Positions 15,458-23,658 of a stretch of 32,106 nucleotides of DNA are shown here, in pieces (the stretch's first letter is position 1; every line of letters starts with the position of its first letter). The notes under the pieces are model-generated. The model was given only the letters and a program-made list of their open reading frames with translations, was not told the origin of the DNA and ran no database searches. Position numbers and translations under genes: made by a program. This stretch comes from Acidobacteriaceae bacterium. Its GTDB lineage: Bacteria > Acidobacteriota > Terriglobia > Bryobacterales > Bryobacteraceae. The stretch spans positions 1 through 32,106 of the forward strand of contig JAFATG010000293.1 of NCBI GenBank assembly GCA_019244055.1. Direction: 5' to 3'.

Positions 15458-17032
15458 CTAACGAACCAACTTCTGCGGTAACGCGAAGGCATACAACACT
15501 CCGTGCGCTCCGACGACCACGTATTGGCGGCCGTCCAGCTCATACGTAATTGGGGGCGCTTGAGCCGGTCCGCCACCATAGGCGTGCCATAAGGTCTGGC
15601 CCGTTTCCGCATCGAGCGCGAGAATGTTGCCGTGCACATCGGCCGAAAAGACCAAGCCCCCTGCCGTGCTTACAACTCCGGCCCAATCCCAGCCTTGGCC
15701 CAGTTCGTGCACCCATTTGCTCTTGCCTGTTTGGTAATCGATGGCTCGCAGAGAGCAATGCGACGACACGGTCAGATCGCGTCCACCGAATCCTTCCGGT
15801 TTCCCCGTGCTGAACGCGTAATACAGACTAAACGAATCGTGCGAGTCGACGTAGAGCAAGCCCGTTTCAGGATTGAAGCTCGGAGACATCCAGTTCGTGG
15901 CACCGATGGCATCCGGCTCGACCAGCGTACCCGCTGCGGTCGGGTATTTCTCGCGCTTACCGACAGGACGACCTATACTATCGACGCCCGAGGTCCAGTT
16001 GATCTGCTCATAGGGAGTCGAGGATAGAGCTTTGCCATTCGTACGGTCCAGCACGAAGAGATACCCGTTGCGCGATGCCTGAAGCAGGAGCTTGCGCCTC
16101 TGTCCGTGAAAATCGCCGTCCACGAGAACCGGCGTTTGAACCGCATCCCAATCGTGGACGTCGTGCGGCGACGCTTGAAAATACCAGACGAGTTTTCCGG
16201 TGTCAGGATTCAGAGCAACGATCGAGCAGGTGAAAAGATTGTCGCCTGGGCGCGTGGAACCGTTTAGAACCGGATTCGGATTCGCCGTTCCCCAATAGAG
16301 AAGATTCAGTTCCGGATCATAGGTACCCGTGACCCACGTCATGCCTCCGCCATGCTGCATCGCGTCGGTATTGGCCGGCCAGGTGTCTGATCCAGGCTGT
16401 CCTGGCTTTGGCAACGCGTCCCATTTCCACTGCAGTTTTCCCGTATCGGCATCGAAGCAATCGATGAATCCATGCAGATCGTTAAAATCTCCCGAAACGC
16501 CTGCTAAGACGTGATTGCGAATTACCAGTGGCGCCATAGTCGCCCAATAACCGAGCTTCACGTCGGCTAGTACCACGTCCCACTGCACTTCACCCGTTCG
16601 GGCATCCAGACAGAGCAGGTGCGCGTCTGGCGTTTCAAAGTACAGCTTCTCCTTATACATGCCAAGGCCGCGCTGCCCAATGTGCAAGCCCTCATTTTGG
16701 TGATACCGATAATGCCAGACCTGCTGACCCGTTCGTGCATCCACTGCCCAGACATCATCAGGCTCGGTGAAATACAACGTGCCATTCACCAGCAGCGGAG
16801 TAGACTTCAGTCCTGGCCCGGTACTTACATCTGTTTGAAAGGCCCATGCCATCGCAAGAAATTCGACATTAGTCTTATTTATCTGCCGGAGAGAACTGAA
16901 CCGCTTACCTGAGTAATCGCCGTTATAGGAAGGCCAACTGCTGTTGGGAGGATTTAGAATCGCATTCGGATCGAGTCCTTGCGCAGAAGCGGCAAACGCG
17001 CTGAGCAGAAAGAGACTAAAGACTCGGATCAT
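15458..17032 (-). CDS. PQQ-dependent alcohol/sugar dehydrogenase, secreted
   Basis: 524 residues with a signal peptide (MIRVFSLFLLSAFAASAQG). An eight-bladed quinoprotein propeller follows; blade motifs such as DARTGQQVW, DARTGEVQW, DADTGKLQW, NPDTGKLVW and DAETGQTLW are plain, and WPSYNGDYSGKRFSSLRQIN is the usual entry of methanol/ethanol-type PQQ dehydrogenases. It oxidises an alcohol or sugar in the periplasm and passes electrons to cytochrome c. The family's fused C-terminal heme domain is absent, but a diheme cytochrome gene lies directly upstream and overlaps by four bases (ATGA), so the pair probably acts together. Last gene of a five-gene minus-strand operon. Substrate unknown. Confidence 0.87.
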   Translation of the reverse strand: MIRVFSLFLLSAFAASAQGLDPNAILNPPNSSWPSYNGDYSGKRFSSLRQINKTNVEFLAMAWAFQTDVSTGPGLKSTPLLVNGTLYFTEPDDVWAVDARTGQQVWHYRYHQNEGLHIGQRGLGMYKEKLYFETPDAHLLCLDARTGEVQWDVVLADVKLGYWATMAPLVIRNHVLAGVSGDFNDLHGFIDCFDADTGKLQWKWDALPKPGQPGSDTWPANTDAMQHGGGMTWVTGTYDPELNLLYWGTANPNPVLNGSTRPGDNLFTCSIVALNPDTGKLVWYFQASPHDVHDWDAVQTPVLVDGDFHGQRRKLLLQASRNGYLFVLDRTNGKALSSTPYEQINWTSGVDSIGRPVGKREKYPTAAGTLVEPDAIGATNWMSPSFNPETGLLYVDSHDSFSLYYAFSTGKPEGFGGRDLTVSSHCSLRAIDYQTGKSKWVHELGQGWDWAGVVSTAGGLVFSADVHGNILALDAETGQTLWHAYGGGPAQAPPITYELDGRQYVVVGAHGVLYAFALPQKLVR

Positions 17033-17796
17033 TTAAGCGTCTCCAGATACGCGAACAAGTCATGAATATTCTGGTCCGTGTAGGTGTGCAGAAGGCTTTC
17101 GTGCTCGGCTAGCGGATCACGAATCTTCACTTGCACGCTATTCCGTTTCCAGGTGTGCGTCCACCGGTTCTTATCGCGAAGCGTCACCGTAAACTCGTCG
17201 GCATAGACCTGCTCGCCTTCAATCCTTTTGCCGGAACTGTCCTCGACGGTAACGACAGGCTTAGCGCCGGACGGAAACGCGATCCGGGTCTGCAAATCAA
17301 ATGGCTTGTACTTCGATGCGATATGGGCCAGATCGCCGGTCACAGAATGACACGAGCTGCATTTGCCAGCTCCGTAGAAATATGTCTTCCCCTGTTCGGC
17401 ATTTCCGACCAGCAGCTTTTCAAGCGGATATTCTCTCGGAATCCGTTGCGCAACTGATGCGGCAGTCTTCGCTTCGGCATGCAGGAATTGCACGATGTTG
17501 CTGATATCGGCGTCGGGGAGCTGAAATGCCGGCATGCCCTTTTCTGGCCGTCCATTGCGGATAACCGGCCCAATCAGATTTCCATTCACATCGCGATTGA
17601 CAAGCGGCGAGCGAAGCAGATCGGGTCCACTGGCGCCGCGCGCATCGGGACCATGACAGAACCCGCAGGTCTGCTGAAACTGCGCCTTGCCGGCGGTTAC
17701 GGTAGCGCTCCCCTGTCCTTGCTGGATATCGTCCGGCTCCTGCGCGAGCAGCGCCGCGGGAATTAGGCTCAACAGGATCCCGCTGATGAAAAACAT
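17029..17796 (-). CDS. Diheme c-type cytochrome, electron acceptor for the PQQ dehydrogenase
   Basis: 255 residues with a signal peptide (to about AALLAQ). Two heme c sites are present: C44GFCH48 with a likely axial Met88 (KGMPAF), and C146SSCH150. The first domain is a standard cytochrome c. The region after the second heme (~155-240) contains an unusual beta-rich insert before HDLFAYLETLK closes the helix of the second heme domain. The start overlaps the preceding gene by 28 bases and has AAGGGGA upstream; the stop overlaps the PQQ dehydrogenase start, so translation is likely coupled. It probably carries electrons from the dehydrogenase to a terminal oxidase. Confidence 0.87.
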   Translation of the reverse strand: MFFISGILLSLIPAALLAQEPDDIQQGQGSATVTAGKAQFQQTCGFCHGPDARGASGPDLLRSPLVNRDVNGNLIGPVIRNGRPEKGMPAFQLPDADISNIVQFLHAEAKTAASVAQRIPREYPLEKLLVGNAEQGKTYFYGAGKCSSCHSVTGDLAHIASKYKPFDLQTRIAFPSGAKPVVTVEDSSGKRIEGEQVYADEFTVTLRDKNRWTHTWKRNSVQVKIRDPLAEHESLLHTYTDQNIHDLFAYLETLK

Positions 17797-18620
17797 TGAT
17801 CAGCAATCCCCTTCAGAATCAGCGACTGCTCCCACCGGTCGCTCTCTTCTTTTCCTTGGAATGTTCGCGCATAATAGATCTCCGGCCCGAGCAGCTCCGG
17901 CGTGAAGCAGATCCAGTCGCCCGGCTTGGCGTTCCGCAAGAATCCTCGAAACGAAGCCGTCCATAGTTGGCGAAAATGGTCGACGTAAGGCGCGAGCTGA
18001 TCGCGCTCCGAACAAACGGCGATTTGGATGCAGCCCGGGCTTGCGATGCGCCCATGAAGGAACCGCACTCGTTCCAAGACCGGCGTAATGAAGGCAAACT
18101 TCTGTTCAAAACCGCCGTATACCATTTCCTGCCCTGCATACCAATGCGAGAAATCGCCATTGAACCGCATTTCGGGAAAGCGCTCGATAAACTGCACAGT
18201 GCGCCACAGATCCTGGCACAGGGTCGCGCGATGCGTCTCGATGTAGAGAGGAATTTTCGAGCGAGCCGACGCGTCTAGAATGCTCTCGATTAAACGTCCC
18301 GCTACATCGTCGTCTTCAAGACCCCAACCAACATGTAAGGTGGCGCACTCGTAACCATCTCCAGCGGTGCGCTCCGTCAAAGAATACGCATCTTCCGGTA
18401 GATTCACCCGGCCGCTGGCAGCGAAACCCATCTTCAGATCGCGGCAGGCGGCCAGTTGCTCGCGCGTTCCAAGAGTGGCGAACTGAACGCCAGTGAATCC
18501 CGCCTCCGCCAAACTCGCAAGCTTTTCCGTGAATGCGCCCTTTGGACCCGCCGAGTCTGCGGGCAGCGAATCAAGCGCCATCAAGTTCATGTAGCAGCGA
18601 AGCTGCGGCTCGCCGCTCAT
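17769..18620 (-). CDS. Xylose-isomerase-like TIM-barrel protein
   Basis: 283 residues from ATG 18620, whose ATGA overlaps the stop of the dioxygenase gene; a longer frame upstream lies wholly inside that gene and is rejected. The sequence follows the AP-endonuclease-2/sugar-isomerase barrel: EAGFTGVQFATL (strand 1-2), YIETHRAT (a metal-ligand Glu), MRFNGDFSHW (Asp/His), and late HGRIASPG and FTPELLGP. Reaction unknown. It differs clearly from the other isomerase-like protein of the operon, so the pathway may need two successive isomer or epimer steps. Confidence 0.72.
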   Translation of the reverse strand: MSGEPQLRCYMNLMALDSLPADSAGPKGAFTEKLASLAEAGFTGVQFATLGTREQLAACRDLKMGFAASGRVNLPEDAYSLTERTAGDGYECATLHVGWGLEDDDVAGRLIESILDASARSKIPLYIETHRATLCQDLWRTVQFIERFPEMRFNGDFSHWYAGQEMVYGGFEQKFAFITPVLERVRFLHGRIASPGCIQIAVCSERDQLAPYVDHFRQLWTASFRGFLRNAKPGDWICFTPELLGPEIYYARTFQGKEESDRWEQSLILKGIADQCFSSAGSC

Positions 18621-19477
18621 GAAGCGGCGGTGTGGGTATCTGTCTTGAGACTCCTGGCACTCTGATCCTTGGCATCTTCCAACCACGCGACGTCTGCCTT
18701 CGAATCGGCGAAGCGCCGCAGACCGGCTTCCCGGATCGCAGAATCCGGAACTTTATGAAGTGGCGTGTAGCGAGGATGATGCGCCTCTTTATACGGATCG
18801 TTGCGAGCCGCGTTGTAGCAGCAGATCATCGCCCACCGCGGCTTATCCGAGCGGTTTTGGTCTGACCGGTGCAGAAGATTGGAGTGGAAGAAGAGCACAT
18901 CACCAGGGTCCATCTCGACGTAAACGAGCTCCAACCGGTTCTCCGCCTCACGCACCCGTTCGAGATCGGCGCCGGCCTGATCGCCCGTTAGAATATGATC
19001 GATACGACCCATCAGGTGGGAGCCTTTAAGCACCTGCATGCAGCCGTTCTCCCGCGTCGCGGGATCCACTGCTATGAAGGCGCTCGTCAGCAGCGGAAAA
19101 AGCACTCCGTTCTGATACCAATAGCCGTAATCCTGATGCCAAGCCCACGCACCGCCGACTTTCGCGTCCTTCATGATCATTTTGGAGTGATAGTGATAGA
19201 CTTCGCCGTCGAGTAACATCTCGGCGGAGTTCACGATCGTCTCGCAGCGCGCAAACATGCCATAAATCGTGTCCCCCGGATGATTCCACAGCGAGAGTCT
19301 TACAGTTCCACCCTCTCCATCACCCCTGCCGAAGGCGTGTTGATCGAGCTCGCGGTCTTCTTTCGCCGAGCGGCGCAGAAGATCGATCTCCTCCGCATCG
19401 AACATTTGACGTGCAATTACAAACCCGTCTCGCTCATATTCCTGTGAGGTCTGTTTTTTCAGCGGACCCGCGGCCAT
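18617..19477 (-). CDS. Phytanoyl-CoA dioxygenase (PhyH)-family Fe(II)/2-oxoglutarate oxygenase
   Basis: 286 residues; start ATG 19477 is preceded by AAGGAG. The iron-binding facial triad is visible: His114 and Asp116 in WAWHQDYGYW, and His203 in LLHRSDQN. Arg214 in DKPRWAM is the likely 2-oxoglutarate carboxylate anchor. PhyH-family enzymes hydroxylate small molecules using O2 and 2-oxoglutarate. In bacteria many act on substrates other than phytanoyl-CoA, and next to isomerases and dehydrogenases a sugar-like or hydroxy-acid substrate is plausible. Second gene of the minus-strand operon, 14 bases after the first. Confidence 0.85.
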   Translation of the reverse strand: MAAGPLKKQTSQEYERDGFVIARQMFDAEEIDLLRRSAKEDRELDQHAFGRGDGEGGTVRLSLWNHPGDTIYGMFARCETIVNSAEMLLDGEVYHYHSKMIMKDAKVGGAWAWHQDYGYWYQNGVLFPLLTSAFIAVDPATRENGCMQVLKGSHLMGRIDHILTGDQAGADLERVREAENRLELVYVEMDPGDVLFFHSNLLHRSDQNRSDKPRWAMICCYNAARNDPYKEAHHPRYTPLHKVPDSAIREAGLRRFADSKADVAWLEDAKDQSARSLKTDTHTAAS

Positions 19478-19491
19478 AAAACTTCTCCTTC

Positions 19492-20313
19492 CTAAGAACG
19501 AATTCCTACTCCATCCATTAGACGGCTGGTCGATTGATACGCTTCCTTTACCCAGTCGACGATTTTGCCAGGCTCCGGGGAATATTCGAGTTCGATACTG
19601 ATCGTGCCATTAAAACCGGAATCGGCGAGAGCCCGGAGGTAAGGCGGAAAATCCACCACGCCGCGCCCGGGCGGAAGATCCCCGTGCTTCTTGCCGTCGC
19701 AATCTGACAAATGCACGTGGGCGATGCGTCCGCGCAGCGCGGTGATCCGGTCTGGTGGATCCTTGGCGAGTGCCAGATGCGAGACGTCGATGTTGGCTTT
19801 GACGTTCGGACGTCCCACGTCTTTCAGGAAACGATCCATGTTGGCAACGTTATTCACGATGGACAGATGAAAGGGCTCGATCTCCACGGCAATTTCCAGC
19901 CCCAATTCACCGGCATAGGCGCCGAGCTCCCGAACGCCTTCCACGGCCCATTTCCACTGATCCTCAGGCGCAATCACTTCCTGGTTCCAGATATACTCGC
20001 CGACCACCAGCAGCAGATTCTTTCCTCGCAGATCGTAGGCAAGGTCGAGGTAGCGCTTGGCACGGTCGATGTGAAAGCCCCGTACCGGCCCATTAAAATC
20101 CGCAATCCCTAGCGCGCAGCAAACCGTAGAAACCACCGGCAAATCGAACTTGGCGCAGCTTTCCCGGATTGTTCTGAGCTCCTGTGGTGTGGTTTCGAGC
20201 GGGTCGGCAAAGATATCGATCGTGTCGAAACCGATCTCTTTGGTAAGCTGAATACCGCTCGCCGTATCGACCGAGGTGCCCAGCCAGGCGGAGTTGATAA
20301 GCCCAAGTTTCAT
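19492..20313 (-). CDS. Sugar phosphate isomerase/epimerase-like protein
   Basis: 273 residues; MKLGLINSAW begins the first barrel strand. Likely metal ligands are Glu146 (VEIEPFH), Asp176 (NIDVSHL), His201 (HVHLSD) and Glu241 (SIELEYS), the E-D-H-E set of the tagatose/psicose epimerase and inosose-handling families. It is the promoter-proximal gene of the minus-strand operon, reading away from the oxidoreductase at 20410 across a 96-bp regulatory gap. It probably isomerises or epimerises a free keto-sugar or inosose. Substrate not determinable. Confidence 0.8.
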   Translation of the reverse strand: MKLGLINSAWLGTSVDTASGIQLTKEIGFDTIDIFADPLETTPQELRTIRESCAKFDLPVVSTVCCALGIADFNGPVRGFHIDRAKRYLDLAYDLRGKNLLLVVGEYIWNQEVIAPEDQWKWAVEGVRELGAYAGELGLEIAVEIEPFHLSIVNNVANMDRFLKDVGRPNVKANIDVSHLALAKDPPDRITALRGRIAHVHLSDCDGKKHGDLPPGRGVVDFPPYLRALADSGFNGTISIELEYSPEPGKIVDWVKEAYQSTSRLMDGVGIRS

Positions 20314-20352
20314 TCGAGAGTGTCAGGTTAGCGCGAAGCCGAAAGCGATAAT

Positions 20353-20380
20353 ATCATAGACTTTTCGTTGACATCGTGAA
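20353..20380 (-). promoter_or_regulatory. Candidate promoter of the minus-strand operon
   Basis: On the minus strand TTCACG (20380-20375) and TATGAT (20358-20353) are separated by 16 bases, with four of six consensus matches in the -35 and five of six in the -10. The inverted repeat at 20377-20398 covers part of the -35, so a bound repressor would block this promoter. Confidence 0.4.
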
Positions 20381-20395
20381 CGTTTAGTGTAACGT
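20368..20395 (+). promoter_or_regulatory. Candidate promoter of the plus-strand operon
   Basis: A perfect TTGACA lies at 20368-20373 and a weak TAACGT at 20390-20395 (16-base spacer). Transcription would start near 20402, leaving a leader of only a few bases before GTG 20410, so the -10 choice is uncertain. The inverted repeat fills the spacer and the -10. Confidence 0.4.
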
Positions 20396-20398
20396 TCA
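20377..20398. promoter_or_regulatory. Perfect inverted repeat, probable LacI-type operator
   Basis: TGAACGTT, six bases, AACGTTCA: a perfect 8-bp dyad in the divergent gap. Each arm contains AACGTT with the central CpG typical of LacI-family operators. A LacI-type regulator is the second gene of the plus operon, so it most likely controls both operons and itself from this site. Confidence 0.6.
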
Positions 20399-20409
20399 TA
20401 GGAGTGTCG

Positions 20410-21531
20410 GTGACTGTCAATCTCAATCTCGATCACATTCCTCCGAAGCCGGCGCGCAGCGACTTCGGCATCGGCGCCGTCGGGGCCGGCTTCATCATGC
20501 GGGACGTGCAGCTTAAGGCTTATGCCAATGCCGGCTACAACGTTGTCGGGATCACGTCGAGAACTCCCGAGATTGCCCGCGAGGTGGCGGATCTCCATGC
20601 GATCCCCAAACTTTACGACACGCTCCCGGACATGCTGCGCGATCCTGAGATTCAGATTCTCGACATCGCCGTTCCCCCCGACCGGCAATCAGACATTGTC
20701 CGGCAGGCGGTCGATCTCGGTGTTCACCTCAAGGGCATTCTGGCGCAGAAGCCGCTGGCCGTGAACTATGAGGATGCGGAACAGATCGTTCAACTGTGCC
20801 GCCGGCGCGGCCTCCCCCTCGCGGTCAATCAGAACATGCGCTACGATCAGTCGATTCGGGCATTAAAAACTGTTTTGGCTCGCGGCTATCTCGGAAACCC
20901 GGTACTGGCGACGATAGAGATGCGCGCGGTTCCACACTGGCAGGCATGGCTGCGGGATTACCAGCGGCTCACTCTGCTGAATATGAGTGTTCATCATCTG
21001 GACACGTTCCGTTACCTGTTCGGGGAGCCCGAATCGATTTTTGTGAGCGCGCGCAAAGACCCCAGGACACGCTTTGCGCACGAGGACGGGATTTGCCTGT
21101 ACATTCTCGAATACGCGGACGGCTTGCGTGCGAGCGGCTGGGACGACGTTTGGGCGGGACCGCGAACCGACCAGGACGATCTCAAGCGATATATCAAATG
21201 GAGGGTGGAAGGCACGGACGGCCTGGCGGAGGGGACAATCGGCTGGCCGCAGTATCCGAATCGCGCGCCCAGCACTCTGACGTTCACGACGAACGCCGAA
21301 CCGAATGTGTGGTTCACGCCGAGATGGAACGAAGTATGGTTCCCGGATGCCTTTCAAGGACCTATGACCGAACTGATGAACGCCATTGCGACGCACTCGG
21401 AGCCGCTCACTGACGGAGCGGACAACCTAAAGACTATGGCTGTCATCGAAGCCGGGTATCGCTCACTGCGGGAGCGGCGATCGGTCGCGATTGCTGAAAT
21501 CCTTCAGGCCGCCGGCGCGTTTGCGAGCTGA
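20410..21531 (+). CDS. Gfo/Idh/MocA-family NAD(P)-dependent oxidoreductase
   Basis: Start GTG 20410 is favoured because AGGAG (20400-20404) sits five bases upstream; GTG 20404 would overlap that site. The protein is 373 residues. A Rossmann domain starts with GIGAVGAGFI (GxGxxG), with QKP in place of the usual EKP motif (Lys114) before the C-terminal domain. MSVHHLDTFRYLFGEPE carries the Asp/His pair of the active site. The family oxidises sugar hydroxyls, inositols or related substrates; ThuB of rhizobial trehalose/sucrose use is a member. Eight bases separate it from the regulator gene. Cytoplasmic; substrate unknown. Confidence 0.85.
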   Translation: MTVNLNLDHIPPKPARSDFGIGAVGAGFIMRDVQLKAYANAGYNVVGITSRTPEIAREVADLHAIPKLYDTLPDMLRDPEIQILDIAVPPDRQSDIVRQAVDLGVHLKGILAQKPLAVNYEDAEQIVQLCRRRGLPLAVNQNMRYDQSIRALKTVLARGYLGNPVLATIEMRAVPHWQAWLRDYQRLTLLNMSVHHLDTFRYLFGEPESIFVSARKDPRTRFAHEDGICLYILEYADGLRASGWDDVWAGPRTDQDDLKRYIKWRVEGTDGLAEGTIGWPQYPNRAPSTLTFTTNAEPNVWFTPRWNEVWFPDAFQGPMTELMNAIATHSEPLTDGADNLKTMAVIEAGYRSLRERRSVAIAEILQAAGAFAS

Positions 21532-21539
21532 TCATCAGC

Positions 21540-22604
21540 ATGCCTCGTCGATCTTCCTCTCCGACTATGCGCGAGATCGCCACTCGCGCCAATGTCTCCA
21601 TCGGGACTGTTTCGCGCGTCCTGAATCGTCATGACGATGTCGATACCGAACTGCGGGAACGCGTGGAGAGCATCGCCCGCAAGGTCGGTTACAGGTTGAG
21701 CGAACGAACCCGGACCGCCGTCCACACCAAGTCCCGCATCATCGGCTTGATTCTGTTGAATGATTTTGGGCTGAGTTCCGCTCAGTCTCTGCTGCTTGTC
21801 GGCGTTGAAGAATACTGCTCGCGGTCCGGCTATTATCTGCTGTTCGCCCGGCACCAGCACCCTCCCAACATTCCTGTCGCAAGTGCCGCGGTGCCCACTG
21901 TGGTGCAAACGCCCGGCCTCGCTGATTGCGTTATCGTCGCCGGCAATGTCCATTCGAACATTTTGAAGACCTTCGAGCGATACGGGCTGAACTACGTCCT
22001 ATTGAAGAACCACCTGATGGATGCGGTGGAGCGCACCACACATGGCAGCTTCGTCGAATATGACGATCTTGGCGGCTGTTATCAAGCGACCCGCTACATG
22101 GCGCAGCTTGGGCACAAGCATATCTGGTACATCGGAGATGCTTCACGCCCCTGGCACCGAAACCGCCTGAAGGGCTACGCGGAGGCAATGGCCGAACTCG
22201 ATCTTGAGCCGCATGTGCACACCATCGCGCTCTCGGACGATGAATTCGAGCACGGCCAGGCAGCCGTTTTTCACATCCTTGAACAGGGATGGCCCATTAC
22301 CGCTATCTTGGCCGCCTCCGATCAGCTCGCGTTTGGCGCCCGCGAAGGACTAAGACAGCACCGGCGCGAGGTACCGAAAGACGTGAGTCTCATCGGCTTC
22401 GAGATGGAAGCGGCACGCGGACATGCATCCAATTTGACGAATGTCTCGGTTGACATGGTCGAGGTGGGACGCCAGCTTGCGAAAGCAGCTATCGCACAGA
22501 TCGGAAACAGTAAGAAAACTGCCGAGGATGTAGTCGTTCCCGCGGTTCTCGTGAAACGCAGTACCTGCCGCCCCTTGCGCAGAGAAGAACACATGATGCT
22601 TTAG
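21540..22604 (+). CDS. LacI-family transcriptional regulator
   Basis: 354 residues. The N-terminal helix-turn-helix and hinge (TMREIATRANVSIGTVSRVL, residues ~10-60) are classic LacI. The effector domain is periplasmic-binding-protein-like (ADCVIVAGNVHSN, AAILAASDQLAFGAREGL-like region, DVSLIGFEME). It lies eight bases after the oxidoreductase and 28 before the ThuA gene, inside the operon it probably controls through the operator at 20377-20398. The effector would be a sugar or pathway intermediate. Confidence 0.92.
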   Translation: MPRRSSSPTMREIATRANVSIGTVSRVLNRHDDVDTELRERVESIARKVGYRLSERTRTAVHTKSRIIGLILLNDFGLSSAQSLLLVGVEEYCSRSGYYLLFARHQHPPNIPVASAAVPTVVQTPGLADCVIVAGNVHSNILKTFERYGLNYVLLKNHLMDAVERTTHGSFVEYDDLGGCYQATRYMAQLGHKHIWYIGDASRPWHRNRLKGYAEAMAELDLEPHVHTIALSDDEFEHGQAAVFHILEQGWPITAILAASDQLAFGAREGLRQHRREVPKDVSLIGFEMEAARGHASNLTNVSVDMVEVGRQLAKAAIAQIGNSKKTAEDVVVPAVLVKRSTCRPLRREEHMML

Positions 22605-22632
22605 CCTGGAATTTTCATCGGGTTTTCCAGCA

Positions 22633-23658
22633 ATGCGTTTGCGCTCTGTTCTGCTTTTTGTCCTTACTGCCTTCTGCGTGAGCTGGTCCCTCCCCGGGGC
22701 AGGCGTTACTTACGGAGGTACGCATGGCCCCGGCCTCGGCAAGCACATCGTACTGATCGCCGGCGATGATGCCGAATATCACTCCGAAGAAGCGCTTCCT
22801 GCCCTGGCGAAAATTCTCGCAGTTCGGCACGGTTTTACCTGCACCGTTCTCTTCTCTATCAATCCCGATGATGGGACCATTGATCCCCGCGAGAGGCGCA
22901 ATATCCCCGGATTGGAGGCACTCAAAACGGCGGATCTCGTGATCCTGTTTATTCGCTGGCGAGACTTGCCCGATGACCAGATGAAACACTTCATCGATTA
23001 CGTTGGATCTGGCCGGCCGATCATGTCGCTCCGCACCGGCACCCACCCATTTTGGTTTAAGACCAGCAAAACGTACGAAAAATGGTCGTGGAACAGCAAG
23101 GTCCCAGGCTGGGAGGGAGGATTCGGACGAAAAGTTTTAGGCGAAACATGGATTGCTCACCATGGCAAGCACGGACAGCAAAGTACACGTGCCCTCTTTG
23201 CGCCCGACGCGGGAAGCAGCCCCATTTTGCGCGGTATTCGCGATGGTGAAATCTGGACGTCTACCGACACTTATGAAGTTCGTTTGCCGCTTCCGCCCAC
23301 ATGCAAGCCCTTACTGCTGGGCCAGGTACTCTCCTGGGTCGGCCCCGACGCCGACCCGGTCCCCGGTGCCGTCAATGATCCGATGATGCCTGTTGCCTGG
23401 ACAAACACGTTCACCACCGAAACCGGCAAGGCGGCGCGCGTCTTCACAACCACGATGGGAGCGGCGGATGGATTGGAAAATGAAGCGCTCCGCCGGTTGC
23501 TTGTTAATGCCGTTTACTGGGCGGTAGGAATCGAGTCAAAAATTCCGGCGAAAGCCGATGTCGCTCTGGTGGGCGTCTACAGCCCTCATTCCTTCCTTTC
23601 GGAGGTCTACGCCGCCGGTGTCAAGCCATCCGATCTGGCCCTGGAAAGTAAACCGTAA
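22633..23658 (+). CDS. Secreted ThuA-like domain protein
   Basis: 341 residues with a signal peptide (MRLRSVLLFVLTAFCVSWSLPGAG). The glutamine-amidotransferase-like ThuA fold follows: GKHIVLIAGDDAEYHSEEA, then ADLVILFIRWRDLPDDQMKH, FIDYVGSGRPIMSLRTGTHPF and late MPVAWTNTFTTETGKAARVF. ThuA proteins are tied to trehalose and related disaccharide use through 3-keto-sugar intermediates, by knowledge of rhizobial ThuAB. A ThuB-like partner family (Gfo/Idh/MocA) is two genes upstream. Its export suggests that it acts on a periplasmic sugar or glycan. Its stop and the next start share a base (TAATG). Confidence 0.83.
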   Translation: MRLRSVLLFVLTAFCVSWSLPGAGVTYGGTHGPGLGKHIVLIAGDDAEYHSEEALPALAKILAVRHGFTCTVLFSINPDDGTIDPRERRNIPGLEALKTADLVILFIRWRDLPDDQMKHFIDYVGSGRPIMSLRTGTHPFWFKTSKTYEKWSWNSKVPGWEGGFGRKVLGETWIAHHGKHGQQSTRALFAPDAGSSPILRGIRDGEIWTSTDTYEVRLPLPPTCKPLLLGQVLSWVGPDADPVPGAVNDPMMPVAWTNTFTTETGKAARVFTTTMGAADGLENEALRRLLVNAVYWAVGIESKIPAKADVALVGVYSPHSFLSEVYAAGVKPSDLALESKP

